DNA of 64,000 bases, from NCBI GenBank assembly GCA_904420205.1, contig CAJFUN010000023.1, positions 1 to 64,000 on the forward strand. Reading direction: 5' to 3'. The notes under the pieces were generated by a model. The model saw only the letters and a list, made by a program, of their open reading frames with translations. It was not told the origin of the DNA and did no database searches. This stretch comes from Candidatus Parachristensenella avicola (GTDB lineage Bacteria > Bacillota > Clostridia > Christensenellales > UMGS416). A program made the translations under genes and the position numbers. Shown piece by piece: positions 35,343 through 43,240 of the stretch (the first letter of the stretch is position 1; each line of letters starts with the position of its first letter).

Positions 35343-35371
35343 AGTATAGGGGATGCGGTCAGAAATGTCAA
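35343..35371 (-). promoter_or_regulatory. Promoter of the nudix-pflB-pflA operon
   Basis: Minus strand TTGACA (35366-35371), 17 bp, TATACT (35343-35348): near-consensus, with the riboswitch beginning within a few bases of the expected start. Confidence 0.85.
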
Positions 35372-35417
35372 GGGAATAATAACGGAAAAATAAACAATTT
35401 CATTTTATATGCATTAC

Positions 35418-35450
35418 AAAAAAGTGCGGCGGGCATTTTGCCTGCCGCAC
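35418..35450 (-). terminator. Terminator of the large surface-protein gene
   Basis: Minus strand GTGCGGCAGG ... CCCGCCGCAC stem with TTTTTT. Confidence 0.88.
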
Positions 35451-35514
35451 TGCAGCGACGCATTCCATGAGGCTCTATTTCAGCTGCTGCACCTATAGGG
35501 ACAAGGGGGCGCGC

Positions 35515-38500
35515 TTATTTTTCTTCATCTGCTTTGCGCAGGGCGCGCAGCAGGCACAGAGCGGCCGCTACCAACGATACGGCTGCCGCAATTATCCACA
35601 AAAGGATGGGATGCGTATCGCCGGTCTGGACAGATTCGGAAACCGTTGAAGTCGTAGCCGTGGGGCTGGAGGGATTAGCGGTTTCCGTGGGTTTGGTAGC
35701 ATTTGAGGGCTCCGTAGCGCCCGAGGGTTCGGTAACACCCGAGGGTTCGGTAGCGCTCGAATGATCAGCAGATGCAAGGTTTTCAATGGCGGCCTTCAGC
35801 TCAGCGACCGCCTCATCGATAGCCGTTTGGCTGGCGGCAGGATTTTGAAGCGTTTTCCGGGCAGCCTCCAGGGCGGCGTTCAGCGCATCCACTGTCTCTT
35901 GGGTATACCCGTCCGTAGCGGTTGATTCCGCCGCGTGAATCGCGGCCTCCAGGGCGGATTTATCGGTATGGGGGATGTCGATACCATATACCTCGAGCTC
36001 GCCGATCTGCGAGAGATAGGCGCCGGTACCGCCGTCTCTGGTGGCACTGTGCCGGGTAATGTGAATACGTACGTAACGGCCCCTAATGTAGTCAAAGGCG
36101 TATGGCTGGTCCGTAGCGGCATCCAGTTCGATATTCTGAGCGGATGCGACGTCAGTCCAATTTTGGTTGTCGGTCGACACTTGAATGACATAGTCCCGCG
36201 GGAAATTTCCGCCGTCATCATAGATACAGGGGCGCAATATGACCGTGTCCAGCAGGTATTCATCCCCCAGATCCACGGTAATATCGATGGGATCCGTTTC
36301 GCCGTTGCCGCTAAATGGATCGGTGGACCAACCCTGATGGGAGTTGACATCGATATCTGCATGTACGCCGTCGGTGAGGTAGTTTCGGCTGAAATATACC
36401 CCTTCCTCATAGGAATTGTCGGCGGAAATGGGCTTTTTCAGCGAAAGCAGGGAAGAATCGGTGATCTCAACCCGAAGGGCCGACATGGCAGCGGACAGCG
36501 CGGCACGAGCCTCATCTACCTGCGCCTGGGTCGCGTTCTCATGAGCGGCGACGTCTTTGGCGTCGGCCAAGGCCTTACGGAAGGTGTCGCGTCCCTCCTC
36601 ACGATATTGGGCCAGATCGATTGCCTCAGCCTGCTGGATGAGCGCGTTCAGCCGGTAGAAATTTGTGATATCCTTCAGCTCGTATTGATAATCTTCAGGC
36701 AGCTGCAGCAGGATGCCCTCGCCTGCCAGCAGCTCTACCGAATATACACCGTCGGCATCCGGCGTCAGCGCGACCGGTTTGCCGGTTTCGCTGCTGATAT
36801 AATGAAGGGATGCGACTTCCTGCTCCACGGTAAAGCGCACAGTCTGCGGACTGCGATAGTCGCGGTTGACCACCATGGCATAGGTTCGGCCCGTTCCCTT
36901 CTCCGTCATATGGCTGACAGTAAGGTTTTGCTCCCAGTCCACCGGATGGAGGAAGAAGCCAGCGGGCAGCTCCTGGTAGGCGGATCCGAAGTTGTCGCCG
37001 GTATGATAGACGGTAACGCCGTCGAGCTTCATAAGCGTAGGCCCAAGCATCTGGATACCATGGTTGATCTCGCTAACCGGCTCGAAAAGATCGGTGGGGT
37101 TGCCATCGATATCGATAATGGCCGGGCCGTAAGTTTCGGCGGTGTTGGCCCGGGGCGTCTGCCAGCAAAAATAGGAGAGCTGCTTGACGCCATAGGCGAG
37201 GGAGGCATAGGCTTGATATCGGATTTCGTCGGCATCAGGCCGGTTGCACATAGCGCCGCTTCCTGTCGTCCCCCAGGCCATGGATTGAATATAGGAGGCG
37301 GTGGGCGTATTCAGCTCTTCGCCCAGCTGCCGGTTATACTCCAGCCAATAATACAGCGAATTCTCGTCGACGGTTTCGCCGCGGCAGCAATAGACGTCGT
37401 ACATCACATAATCAAGCAGGCCGGAACCATATTTATTCAGCTCGGAAACAAGCCCGCGGACGTTGTCGCCATAAGCCCCGCAAAAGTTCATATGGGCGAC
37501 GGCATAGGGCATGACCGACTTGACCAGCGCCATCGCTCGGGCATAAGGCCTGGCATCGGCCGGCTCGTCCACAATGTAGTAGCCTGTCACACCGGGAATA
37601 TGGGAATAGCGCTTGGCGAACGCCAGAATTTCTTCGTCCGTTTTCTGCGGCCAGTTGCGGTTGAAATCTGCCTCGCTAACCGTCACGTCCAGCCCACGTT
37701 CATGGGCCAGCTTGATGGCCTTGAGGTTGTTTTCATAGGTAATCGCGCCGGCGTCAAGGGAAAAGTTGATTTCCACATTGGTGAGGCCGCCCTTTTTCAT
37801 GTTGTCAAAGGTGGTGGCGTTGATATCCTTTTCATAGAAATAAGGAATAAACCCAACAATTTGGAAGTGATCCGAGGCGCAATAGCGCTGCACGGTTACC
37901 GTCGCGGTATAGGATTCGCCGCTGGTTTCATCGTAAAGCGTAATGACCGTAGAGCCGTTGGCCACGGCGGTTACAACGCCGTCGTCTGATACGGTGGCCA
38001 CGGCGGGATTGCTGCTTTCATACCGGGTAACGGGGGCGGGTAAATGGCGGTCGGCAACCAAGTATAGTTCATCCGTCTCTCCAGGGTTCATCAGTAGCTC
38101 CGGCTTGTTGACGGTAGTCGGGACGATTTCAGCCCCGTCCTCATAGCCATATAGCTCGATTTCACCGATGGCGGAGGTATAGGCGCCGCTTTGATCCACG
38201 ATGGCGCTATGGCGGGTGATGTGGATGCGGAAATAGCGGATACGTACCGGGTCAAAGCCGTCATAGGCGAGCGGCTGCACGGCCGTGTTGCTTTCCGCAT
38301 GGGCGTCTACATTGGTATCGGAGGCGATGGTCTGCCATTTTTCCCCATCCATAGAAACTTGGAGCTCATAATCCCGAGGAAAGGCGTCGCCATTGCCCCA
38401 CTTCATGGGCTTGAGCACAATGCGCTGCAGCGCATAGCTGGAGTCTAGGGACAACGTAATGTCCACTGGATCGGTTTCGGCCAGCTTTACAGCGGTATCC

Positions 38501-40077
38501 GTGTTCCACCCCAGCTTCACATTGGAGCCTTCTAAGGTTTCCCAGGATCCGTCCACCAGGAATTTTGCGCTATAGAAACCTTCCGGCGCAATATAGTCGC
38601 TGGTGGCGCTGATGCTCTGATTCAGGGCGAAGTTGCTTTCAGCAGGCTTTTCGACAAGTTCAGCCTGCGCGGAATCCAGCGCCGATACGGCATCGGCAAT
38701 ATCTGCTTCGGAAGGCGATGGCTGGCTGAGCAAAGCTTCGGCAGCGGCTATGGCGTTTTGTAAGGGCGCCAGGCTGGCCAGCGTGTAAGCGGTCAGGTCG
38801 AGCTTTTGAATTTCATCTAGTTTGGCCTGCAGCGACGCTTTCCCATATGGTGCTGCCGCTCCATAAAGCTCGATTTCGCCGATGGCGGAGGTATAGGCGC
38901 CGCTTTGATCCACGATAGCGCTGTGGCGGGTGATGTGGATGCGGAAATAGCGAAGATATACGGCATCAAAACCGCTGTATGAAAGCGGCTGCACGGCCGT
39001 ATTGCTTTCCGCGTGAGCGTTTACATCGGTATCGGAGGCAATGGTCTGCCAGCTCTTTCCATCCATGGAAACTTGGAGCTCATAATCCCGAGGGAAGGCG
39101 TCGCCGTTGCCCCACTTCATGGGCTTTAGGACGATCTGCTCCAAAGCATAGCGGCCGTCCAGCGTAAGGGTGATATCGACAGGGTCGGTTTCACCTAGCT
39201 TTACGGCGGTATCCGTATTCCAGCCCAGCTTTACATTGGCGCCCTCCAAGGTTTCCCAAGAGCCGTCTACCAGAAACTGGGCGCTGTAGAAACCTTCCGG
39301 CGCAATATAGTCGCTGGTGGCGCTGATGCTTTGGCCCAAAGCGAAATTGGTTCCTTTCGGCGGGGCCGGCGCGGGTGAGGGAGATCCGGTAGGATCAGGG
39401 GATTCGGTGGGATCAGGCGACCCGGTGGGATCGGGAGATTCAGCAGGCGTGGCCGTGGGAGAAGCAGAAGCTTCTACCTCCGGCAAACCGTATACCTCGA
39501 ATTCCCCGATTTGCGAATATGCCATTCCAGTCCCGGCATCGGTCATGGCGCTGTGCTGCGTGATGTGAATGCGTACATAGCTGGCCTTGGTTTCCTGGAA
39601 TGTGTAAACCTTGGGCGTAACTTCCGTATCGCTTCCAGCCAGCGCGCTGACGTTGGAGTCGGACGATACCGTGTCCCATTTGGTACCGTCCATGGAAACC
39701 TGGAGCTGGTATGCAGCGGGAAAGCCTTCGCCTTTGCTCCACTGCATAGGCTTCAGTATCATCTTGTCGATGATATAGGTTCCACCTAAATCCACCGTGA
39801 TGTCAACCGGTGTGGTCTCGTCGGCCGGATTGCTGGTCCAACCCAGCGTATGGAGATCGGCGCCGTTATAGGTGGTATAGACGCCGTCGGTCAGATATTG
39901 GGCCTGATAATAAGGCTCAGGATGCTGGCTGGTAACGGAAACGGCTTTGTCCAAGGCGACGTTTCCGTATGAGTCTTGATCGGATAGGGCCGCAAAAGCG
40001 GGGGTGCTTATCCCCGCCAGCATAGCGGCTGTGAGCAACAGGGCAAACAGCCGCGCCGCGCGATGCTTCGCTTTCAT
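35515..40077 (-). CDS. Giant wall-anchored protein: four F5/8C domains, FIVAR repeats, Ig-like domain and TIM-barrel
   Basis: 1520 aa. Signal peptide 1-30; discoidin (F5/8 type C) domains at about 40-197, 243-406, 481-644 and 1208-1365 (each with DPVDITxxL and YxRIHIxxHSA signatures); a Pro-Thr linker with SPDPTGSPDPTE at 203-240; FIVAR-like three-helix units at about 412-478, 1140-1205 and 1370-1436; a bacterial Ig-like (Big2) domain at 655-730; a central glycosidase-like TIM barrel at about 738-1030 with GYYIVDEPADARP (D837-E838) as candidate acid/base; beta-domain to 1130. The C-terminus has a Thr/Pro repeat, QTGD (1484-1487), TM helix and KADEEK, i.e. a sortase-type signal with QTGD in place of LPXTG. 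Probable surface glycan-degrading or adhesive protein. Confidence 0.85.
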   Translation of the reverse strand: MKAKHRAARLFALLLTAAMLAGISTPAFAALSDQDSYGNVALDKAVSVTSQHPEPYYQAQYLTDGVYTTYNGADLHTLGWTSNPADETTPVDITVDLGGTYIIDKMILKPMQWSKGEGFPAAYQLQVSMDGTKWDTVSSDSNVSALAGSDTEVTPKVYTFQETKASYVRIHITQHSAMTDAGTGMAYSQIGEFEVYGLPEVEASASPTATPAESPDPTGSPDPTESPDPTGSPSPAPAPPKGTNFALGQSISATSDYIAPEGFYSAQFLVDGSWETLEGANVKLGWNTDTAVKLGETDPVDITLTLDGRYALEQIVLKPMKWGNGDAFPRDYELQVSMDGKSWQTIASDTDVNAHAESNTAVQPLSYSGFDAVYLRYFRIHITRHSAIVDQSGAYTSAIGEIELYGAAAPYGKASLQAKLDEIQKLDLTAYTLASLAPLQNAIAAAEALLSQPSPSEADIADAVSALDSAQAELVEKPAESNFALNQSISATSDYIAPEGFYSAKFLVDGSWETLEGSNVKLGWNTDTAVKLAETDPVDITLSLDSSYALQRIVLKPMKWGNGDAFPRDYELQVSMDGEKWQTIASDTNVDAHAESNTAVQPLAYDGFDPVRIRYFRIHITRHSAIVDQSGAYTSAIGEIELYGYEDGAEIVPTTVNKPELLMNPGETDELYLVADRHLPAPVTRYESSNPAVATVSDDGVVTAVANGSTVITLYDETSGESYTATVTVQRYCASDHFQIVGFIPYFYEKDINATTFDNMKKGGLTNVEINFSLDAGAITYENNLKAIKLAHERGLDVTVSEADFNRNWPQKTDEEILAFAKRYSHIPGVTGYYIVDEPADARPYARAMALVKSVMPYAVAHMNFCGAYGDNVRGLVSELNKYGSGLLDYVMYDVYCCRGETVDENSLYYWLEYNRQLGEELNTPTASYIQSMAWGTTGSGAMCNRPDADEIRYQAYASLAYGVKQLSYFCWQTPRANTAETYGPAIIDIDGNPTDLFEPVSEINHGIQMLGPTLMKLDGVTVYHTGDNFGSAYQELPAGFFLHPVDWEQNLTVSHMTEKGTGRTYAMVVNRDYRSPQTVRFTVEQEVASLHYISSETGKPVALTPDADGVYSVELLAGEGILLQLPEDYQYELKDITNFYRLNALIQQAEAIDLAQYREEGRDTFRKALADAKDVAAHENATQAQVDEARAALSAAMSALRVEITDSSLLSLKKPISADNSYEEGVYFSRNYLTDGVHADIDVNSHQGWSTDPFSGNGETDPIDITVDLGDEYLLDTVILRPCIYDDGGNFPRDYVIQVSTDNQNWTDVASAQNIELDAATDQPYAFDYIRGRYVRIHITRHSATRDGGTGAYLSQIGELEVYGIDIPHTDKSALEAAIHAAESTATDGYTQETVDALNAALEAARKTLQNPAASQTAIDEAVAELKAAIENLASADHSSATEPSGVTEPSGATEPSNATKPTETANPSSPTATTSTVSESVQTGDTHPILLWIIAAAVSLVAAALCLLRALRKADEEK
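38146..38637 (-). repeat. Direct repeat unit encoding F5/8C domain 3
   Basis: 492 bp; with 38860-39351 it encodes proteins identical at roughly nine of ten residues, with DNA blocks identical over many tens of bases. Recent tandem duplication inside the surface-protein gene. Confidence 0.8.
38860..39351 (-). repeat. Direct repeat unit encoding F5/8C domain 2
   Basis: Partner of 38146-38637, same length and register, separated by the FIVAR-coding segment. The repeat could recombine and change the number of binding domains. Confidence 0.8.
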
Positions 40078-40183
40078 CCATGTTTCTCCTCTTTTTCACG
40101 TTGTCGATTATGGGATCCCTTAGCTTGGTTGCATAGGCGGTGTTTTAGATTCACCTCCTTTTTGGGCGATAAAGTAGACTTTT

Positions 40184-40217
40184 CGATCCGGTTTGATTTT
40201 GTGTTTAAACTGGATCG
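40184..40217 (-). promoter_or_regulatory. Inverted repeat in the leader of the surface-protein gene
   Basis: CGATCCGGTTT (40184-40194) and AAACTGGATCG (40207-40217), 11 bp with one wobble, 110 bp upstream of the start. A TATAAT at 40242-40247 on the minus strand lies just upstream but has no good -35. An orphan AAGGAGG at about 40152-40160 (minus strand) has no start codon at a normal distance. Operator or RNA hairpin. From 40271 to 40520 I see nothing. Confidence 0.4.
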
Positions 40218-40521
40218 AACAGCCTATTTTTCATACATATTATTATACAACCTTAAGGTATCATTTATGGATTTATTTGTCTACCATTTCACCCGACTTA
40301 AAGCAAAAAGATATCCTGTTTTGATGATGACCTTAGGGTTATCCCTTATGCAAGATTTAGATGGCAGAGGTTCCGGTTTCAGCAGGCGCCCAGCCGGCTC
40401 AGGGTTTCGCCATGCCCTGGGCAATGAGACGGCTGGACTTTTGGAATGCGAACAGGCGGCGCGCAGATCGAAAGCGCGTTAGGGCGTTGCCGCTGGTTGT
40501 CGCGCGCATTTTGGCTTTGCC

Positions 40522-40550
40522 CCTTGCATTTTGGAAAATCAAGTGGTATA
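40522..40550 (+). promoter_or_regulatory. Promoter of the T-box/ior operon
   Basis: TTGCAT (40522-40527), 17 bp, TATAAT (40545-40550), immediately before the T-box leader. Confidence 0.8.
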
Positions 40551-40565
40551 ATCGGCTCAAATTTG

Positions 40566-40828
40566 ATAAACCGATGCGGAAGAAGTAAAACCGTCAGAGG
40601 GTTCCAGAGCGAGCCGGGGAGGGTGTAAGCCCGGTGAATACGGGGCGGATAAATGGGCTTCCAAGGGCGCGGCGAAAGCAATGAGGCGAGTATCCCGCGA
40701 CGTGGCGTTCGCGTGAAGGACGAGCAGCGTGTTGGCGCTGTGTAAAGTGGGTTTTTTCAAACCAAGCAAGGTGGTACCGCAGGTGAGTAGGCTTGCCCTT
40801 GACTGATTCGTCAGGGGCAGCCTTTTTT
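40566..40828 (+). ncRNA. T-box leader, apparent UGG (tryptophan) specifier
   Basis: Contains the T-box sequence AAGGTGGTACCGC (40768-40780), whose UGGU-type bulge reads the free tRNA acceptor end. Stem I parts: GATGCGGAAGAAGTA (5' strand and S-turn, 40573-40587), AGAGCGAGCCGGGG with GTGTAAGCC (distal loops), and the 3' strand GATAAATGGGCTTCC. GGAAG/CTTCC form the lower stem, which places TGG (40654-40656), followed by the expected purine, in the specifier position. Uncharged tRNA-Trp would stabilise the antiterminator. The specifier is read by eye; a UAC in GAATACGG is a weaker alternative. Confidence 0.88.
40790..40828 (+). terminator. T-box-controlled terminator
   Basis: GGCTTGCCCTTGAC / GTCAGGGGCAGCC stem (one bulge, one wobble) and TTTTTT, 26 nt before the iorA start. 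Confidence 0.88.
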
Positions 40829-40853
40829 GTTTTACAGAAAGGATGGATCAGAT

Positions 40854-42647
40854 ATGCAGGAGCTTTTGATGGGCAACCAGGCATTGGCCCTGGGCGCGAT
40901 CGCGGCGGGCGTCGGATTAGTCAGCGGCTATCCCGGTACCCCCTCTACCGAGATACTAGAGACCGTGGCCAAACGGAATCCCGGCGATATTTATGTGGAA
41001 TGGTCGGTCAACGAGAAGGCGGCGCTGGAGGTGGCTGCCGGCGGCGCTTATGCCGGCCTTCGCACCATGGTTACCATGAAGCAGGTGGGGCTGAACGTGG
41101 CCTCCGATCCGCTGATGAGCCTGGCCTATATCGGTGTTGAAGGCGGCATGGTGGTGGTAGTGGCCGACGACCCGGGCCCCATTTCCTCTCAAACCGAGCA
41201 GGATACCCGGCAGTTTGCCGCTTTCTGCAAGCTGCCCATTTTCGATCCCGCTTCGCCGGAGGAATGCTATCGCATGATCGGCGACGCCTTTGACTACTCG
41301 GAGAAGTATAAAACGCCGGTGCTGTTCCGCACCACAACGCGGGTTTGCCACGGCTGCGTGTCCCTCACAGCGGATCTGCCTCGGAAAAAGATTGTGCCCG
41401 GAGGATTTAAGCGGGATCCCAAATGGGTCATTTTTCCTCGCCTAACCTACCAGAACCATTTGGCTATTGAAAAGCGCCAACCCATCTTAGCCGACGATTT
41501 CTCTGGCTACCGCTACAATGAAACGATGGGCCAAGGAAACAAGGCTGTGGTTACCGGCGGGGTCAGCTACGCTTATGTCCGCGAGGCGCTGGAACTGCTG
41601 GGTGGAGAAGCAAAGCTGCTGAAAATCGCCACGCCCCATCCCTTCCCAGAGAAGCTGGCCTTATCTTTCCTGGAAGGCGTGGACGAGGTGCTGGTCGTGG
41701 AGGAGCTTTCGCCGGTGCTGGAACATGCGCTGGTTCATCTGGTCGGCAAGCATCATTTGAAGCTTACCGTGCTGGGCAAGGATACGGGCCATATCGGCTA
41801 TGCCGGAGAGAATACGGTGGAGTCGGTGGCCAAAACGCTGGCATCCTTTTTGAATTTGCCCCCGCGGGCGGAGGAAAAGCCCGCGGATATGCCCCGCTTG
41901 GCGGTACGGCCGCCGGTGCTGTGCGCCGGATGCCCCCACCGCGCCAGCTTCTATGCGGTTAAAAAGGCGATGGCCGGACGTAAGGCCTGCTTTTCGGGCG
42001 ACATCGGCTGCTATACGCTAGGCAATGCTCAACCGCTTGACATGGTGGATACCTGCCTATGTATGGGCGCGGGCATCACCGTGGCCCAAGGACTGCATCG
42101 GGCGGAGCCGGACACGGTGAATTTCGCCTTTATCGGCGACTCCACCTTCTTCCATACAGGGATTCCCGGCGTGATTAACGCCGTATACAACGAGACGGAT
42201 TTGGTGATCTGCGTGCTGGATAATTCCACCACGGCCATGACGGGCCATCAGCCCCATCCCGGTACGGGATTGACGATGATGGGTGAAATCAGCCAAAAAA
42301 TTTCCATATACGAGGTGGTTAAGGCGTTGGGCGTCCACTCGGTTCGGCGCGTAAATCCCTTTGATCTACATGAGGCTCAGAAGGCAGTGCAGGCAGCGGC
42401 AAACGAAAAAGGCGTAAGGGTTATCCTATTTGAGGCGCCCTGCATCGCGGTAACCAAGCCCAGCGTGGCATACCGGGTCAATGGGGAAAAATGCATTGGC
42501 TGCAAGAAGTGCATCCGGGAACTGGGGTGTCCGGCCATCGTGGTTTCCCAGGGCAAAGCTTCCATAGAGGCGGCCATGTGCTATGGCTGCTCCATTTGCG
42601 CCCAGGTATGCCCGGTGGATGCGATTGAGAAAGGAGGCGAGGCATAA
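40854..42647 (+). CDS. iorA: Indolepyruvate:ferredoxin oxidoreductase, alpha subunit
   Basis: 597 aa from ATG 40854 (AAAGGATGG SD; the frame from 40827 lies in the terminator). N-terminal pyrimidine-binding POR domain (GNQALALGAIAAGVGLVSGYPGTPSTE), C-terminal TPP domain (ACFSGDIGCYTLG near 383, FIGDSTFFHTG near 431, DNSTTAMTGHQPHPGTG near 460), and two C-terminal [4Fe-4S] sites CIGCKKCIRELGCP and CYGCSICAQVCP. Oxidative decarboxylation of aryl pyruvates to aryl-acetyl-CoA, reversible with low-potential ferredoxin. TAATG overlap with iorB. The Trp-type T-box suggests use in the reductive, Trp-forming direction; see findings. Confidence 0.95.
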   Translation: MQELLMGNQALALGAIAAGVGLVSGYPGTPSTEILETVAKRNPGDIYVEWSVNEKAALEVAAGGAYAGLRTMVTMKQVGLNVASDPLMSLAYIGVEGGMVVVVADDPGPISSQTEQDTRQFAAFCKLPIFDPASPEECYRMIGDAFDYSEKYKTPVLFRTTTRVCHGCVSLTADLPRKKIVPGGFKRDPKWVIFPRLTYQNHLAIEKRQPILADDFSGYRYNETMGQGNKAVVTGGVSYAYVREALELLGGEAKLLKIATPHPFPEKLALSFLEGVDEVLVVEELSPVLEHALVHLVGKHHLKLTVLGKDTGHIGYAGENTVESVAKTLASFLNLPPRAEEKPADMPRLAVRPPVLCAGCPHRASFYAVKKAMAGRKACFSGDIGCYTLGNAQPLDMVDTCLCMGAGITVAQGLHRAEPDTVNFAFIGDSTFFHTGIPGVINAVYNETDLVICVLDNSTTAMTGHQPHPGTGLTMMGEISQKISIYEVVKALGVHSVRRVNPFDLHEAQKAVQAAANEKGVRVILFEAPCIAVTKPSVAYRVNGEKCIGCKKCIRELGCPAIVVSQGKASIEAAMCYGCSICAQVCPVDAIEKGGEA

Positions 42648-43240
42648 TGGCGAATTGTCTACTATGCGGCGTAGGCGGCCAGGGAACGGTGCTGGCCAGC
42701 AAGCTGATTGCCCAATCGGCCATGGACCGCGGACTGATGGCCAGGACGGCGGAAACCATCGGCATGGCTCAGCGGGGCGGTTGTGTGGTCAGCCATGTGC
42801 GAACAGGCCGGGAAATCTTTTCCCCCATGATCCCCTTGGGGACGGCAGATCTGATCTTAGGCTTTGAACCTGGCGAGGCGGTGCGGTGCCTGCCCTATCT
42901 GAAAGAGGGCGGCGTAATTGTTGCCTCCGTGAATCCTGTCATGCCGGTGACCGCTTCGCTGAAGGGCGGCTATGATGGCGCGGCCATGGTCGAAGAGCTG
43001 CGCAGCCAGCCGGGCCGAGTCATTTTGGTGGACACTGAAGCCATCTGCAGGCACGTCGGCTCGGCCAAGGTAGCCAATGTGGCGCTGCTGGGCGCGGCGG
43101 CAGCCAGCGGTGTGCTGGATGTAAGCCTCCGCGAGCTGGAGGAAACGCTGGAAAAGCGGATGAACCCCAAGTTTATCGCCATCAATAAAGCGGCGCTGGC
43201 CGAAGGGGCGCGTCTGGCGGGAGAGGGAGGGAATCAATGA
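42647..43240 (+). CDS. iorB: Indolepyruvate:ferredoxin oxidoreductase, beta subunit
   Basis: 197 aa. Single POR gamma-type domain: LLCGVGGQGTVLASKLIAQSA at the N-terminus, GMAQRGGCVVSHVR near 39-52, and the INKAALAEGARLAG C-terminal helix. Partner of IorA in the IorAB heteromer, which is cytoplasmic. Start overlaps the iorA stop by one base; stop overlaps the ligase start (ATGATG), so all three are coupled. Confidence 0.95.
   Translation: MANCLLCGVGGQGTVLASKLIAQSAMDRGLMARTAETIGMAQRGGCVVSHVRTGREIFSPMIPLGTADLILGFEPGEAVRCLPYLKEGGVIVASVNPVMPVTASLKGGYDGAAMVEELRSQPGRVILVDTEAICRHVGSAKVANVALLGAAAASGVLDVSLRELEETLEKRMNPKFIAINKAALAEGARLAGEGGNQ

Noticed and set aside
35935..37989. 684-codon open frame on the plus strand
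   Set aside because: Antisense to the surface-protein gene, with no SD, low-complexity Gly/His-rich translation, and clear domains on the other strand.
40633..40645. UAC (Tyr) as T-box specifier, in GAATACGG
   Set aside because: It lies too close to the distal loop of stem I; the UGG at 40654-40656 is next to the GGAAG/CTTCC lower stem, where the specifier belongs.
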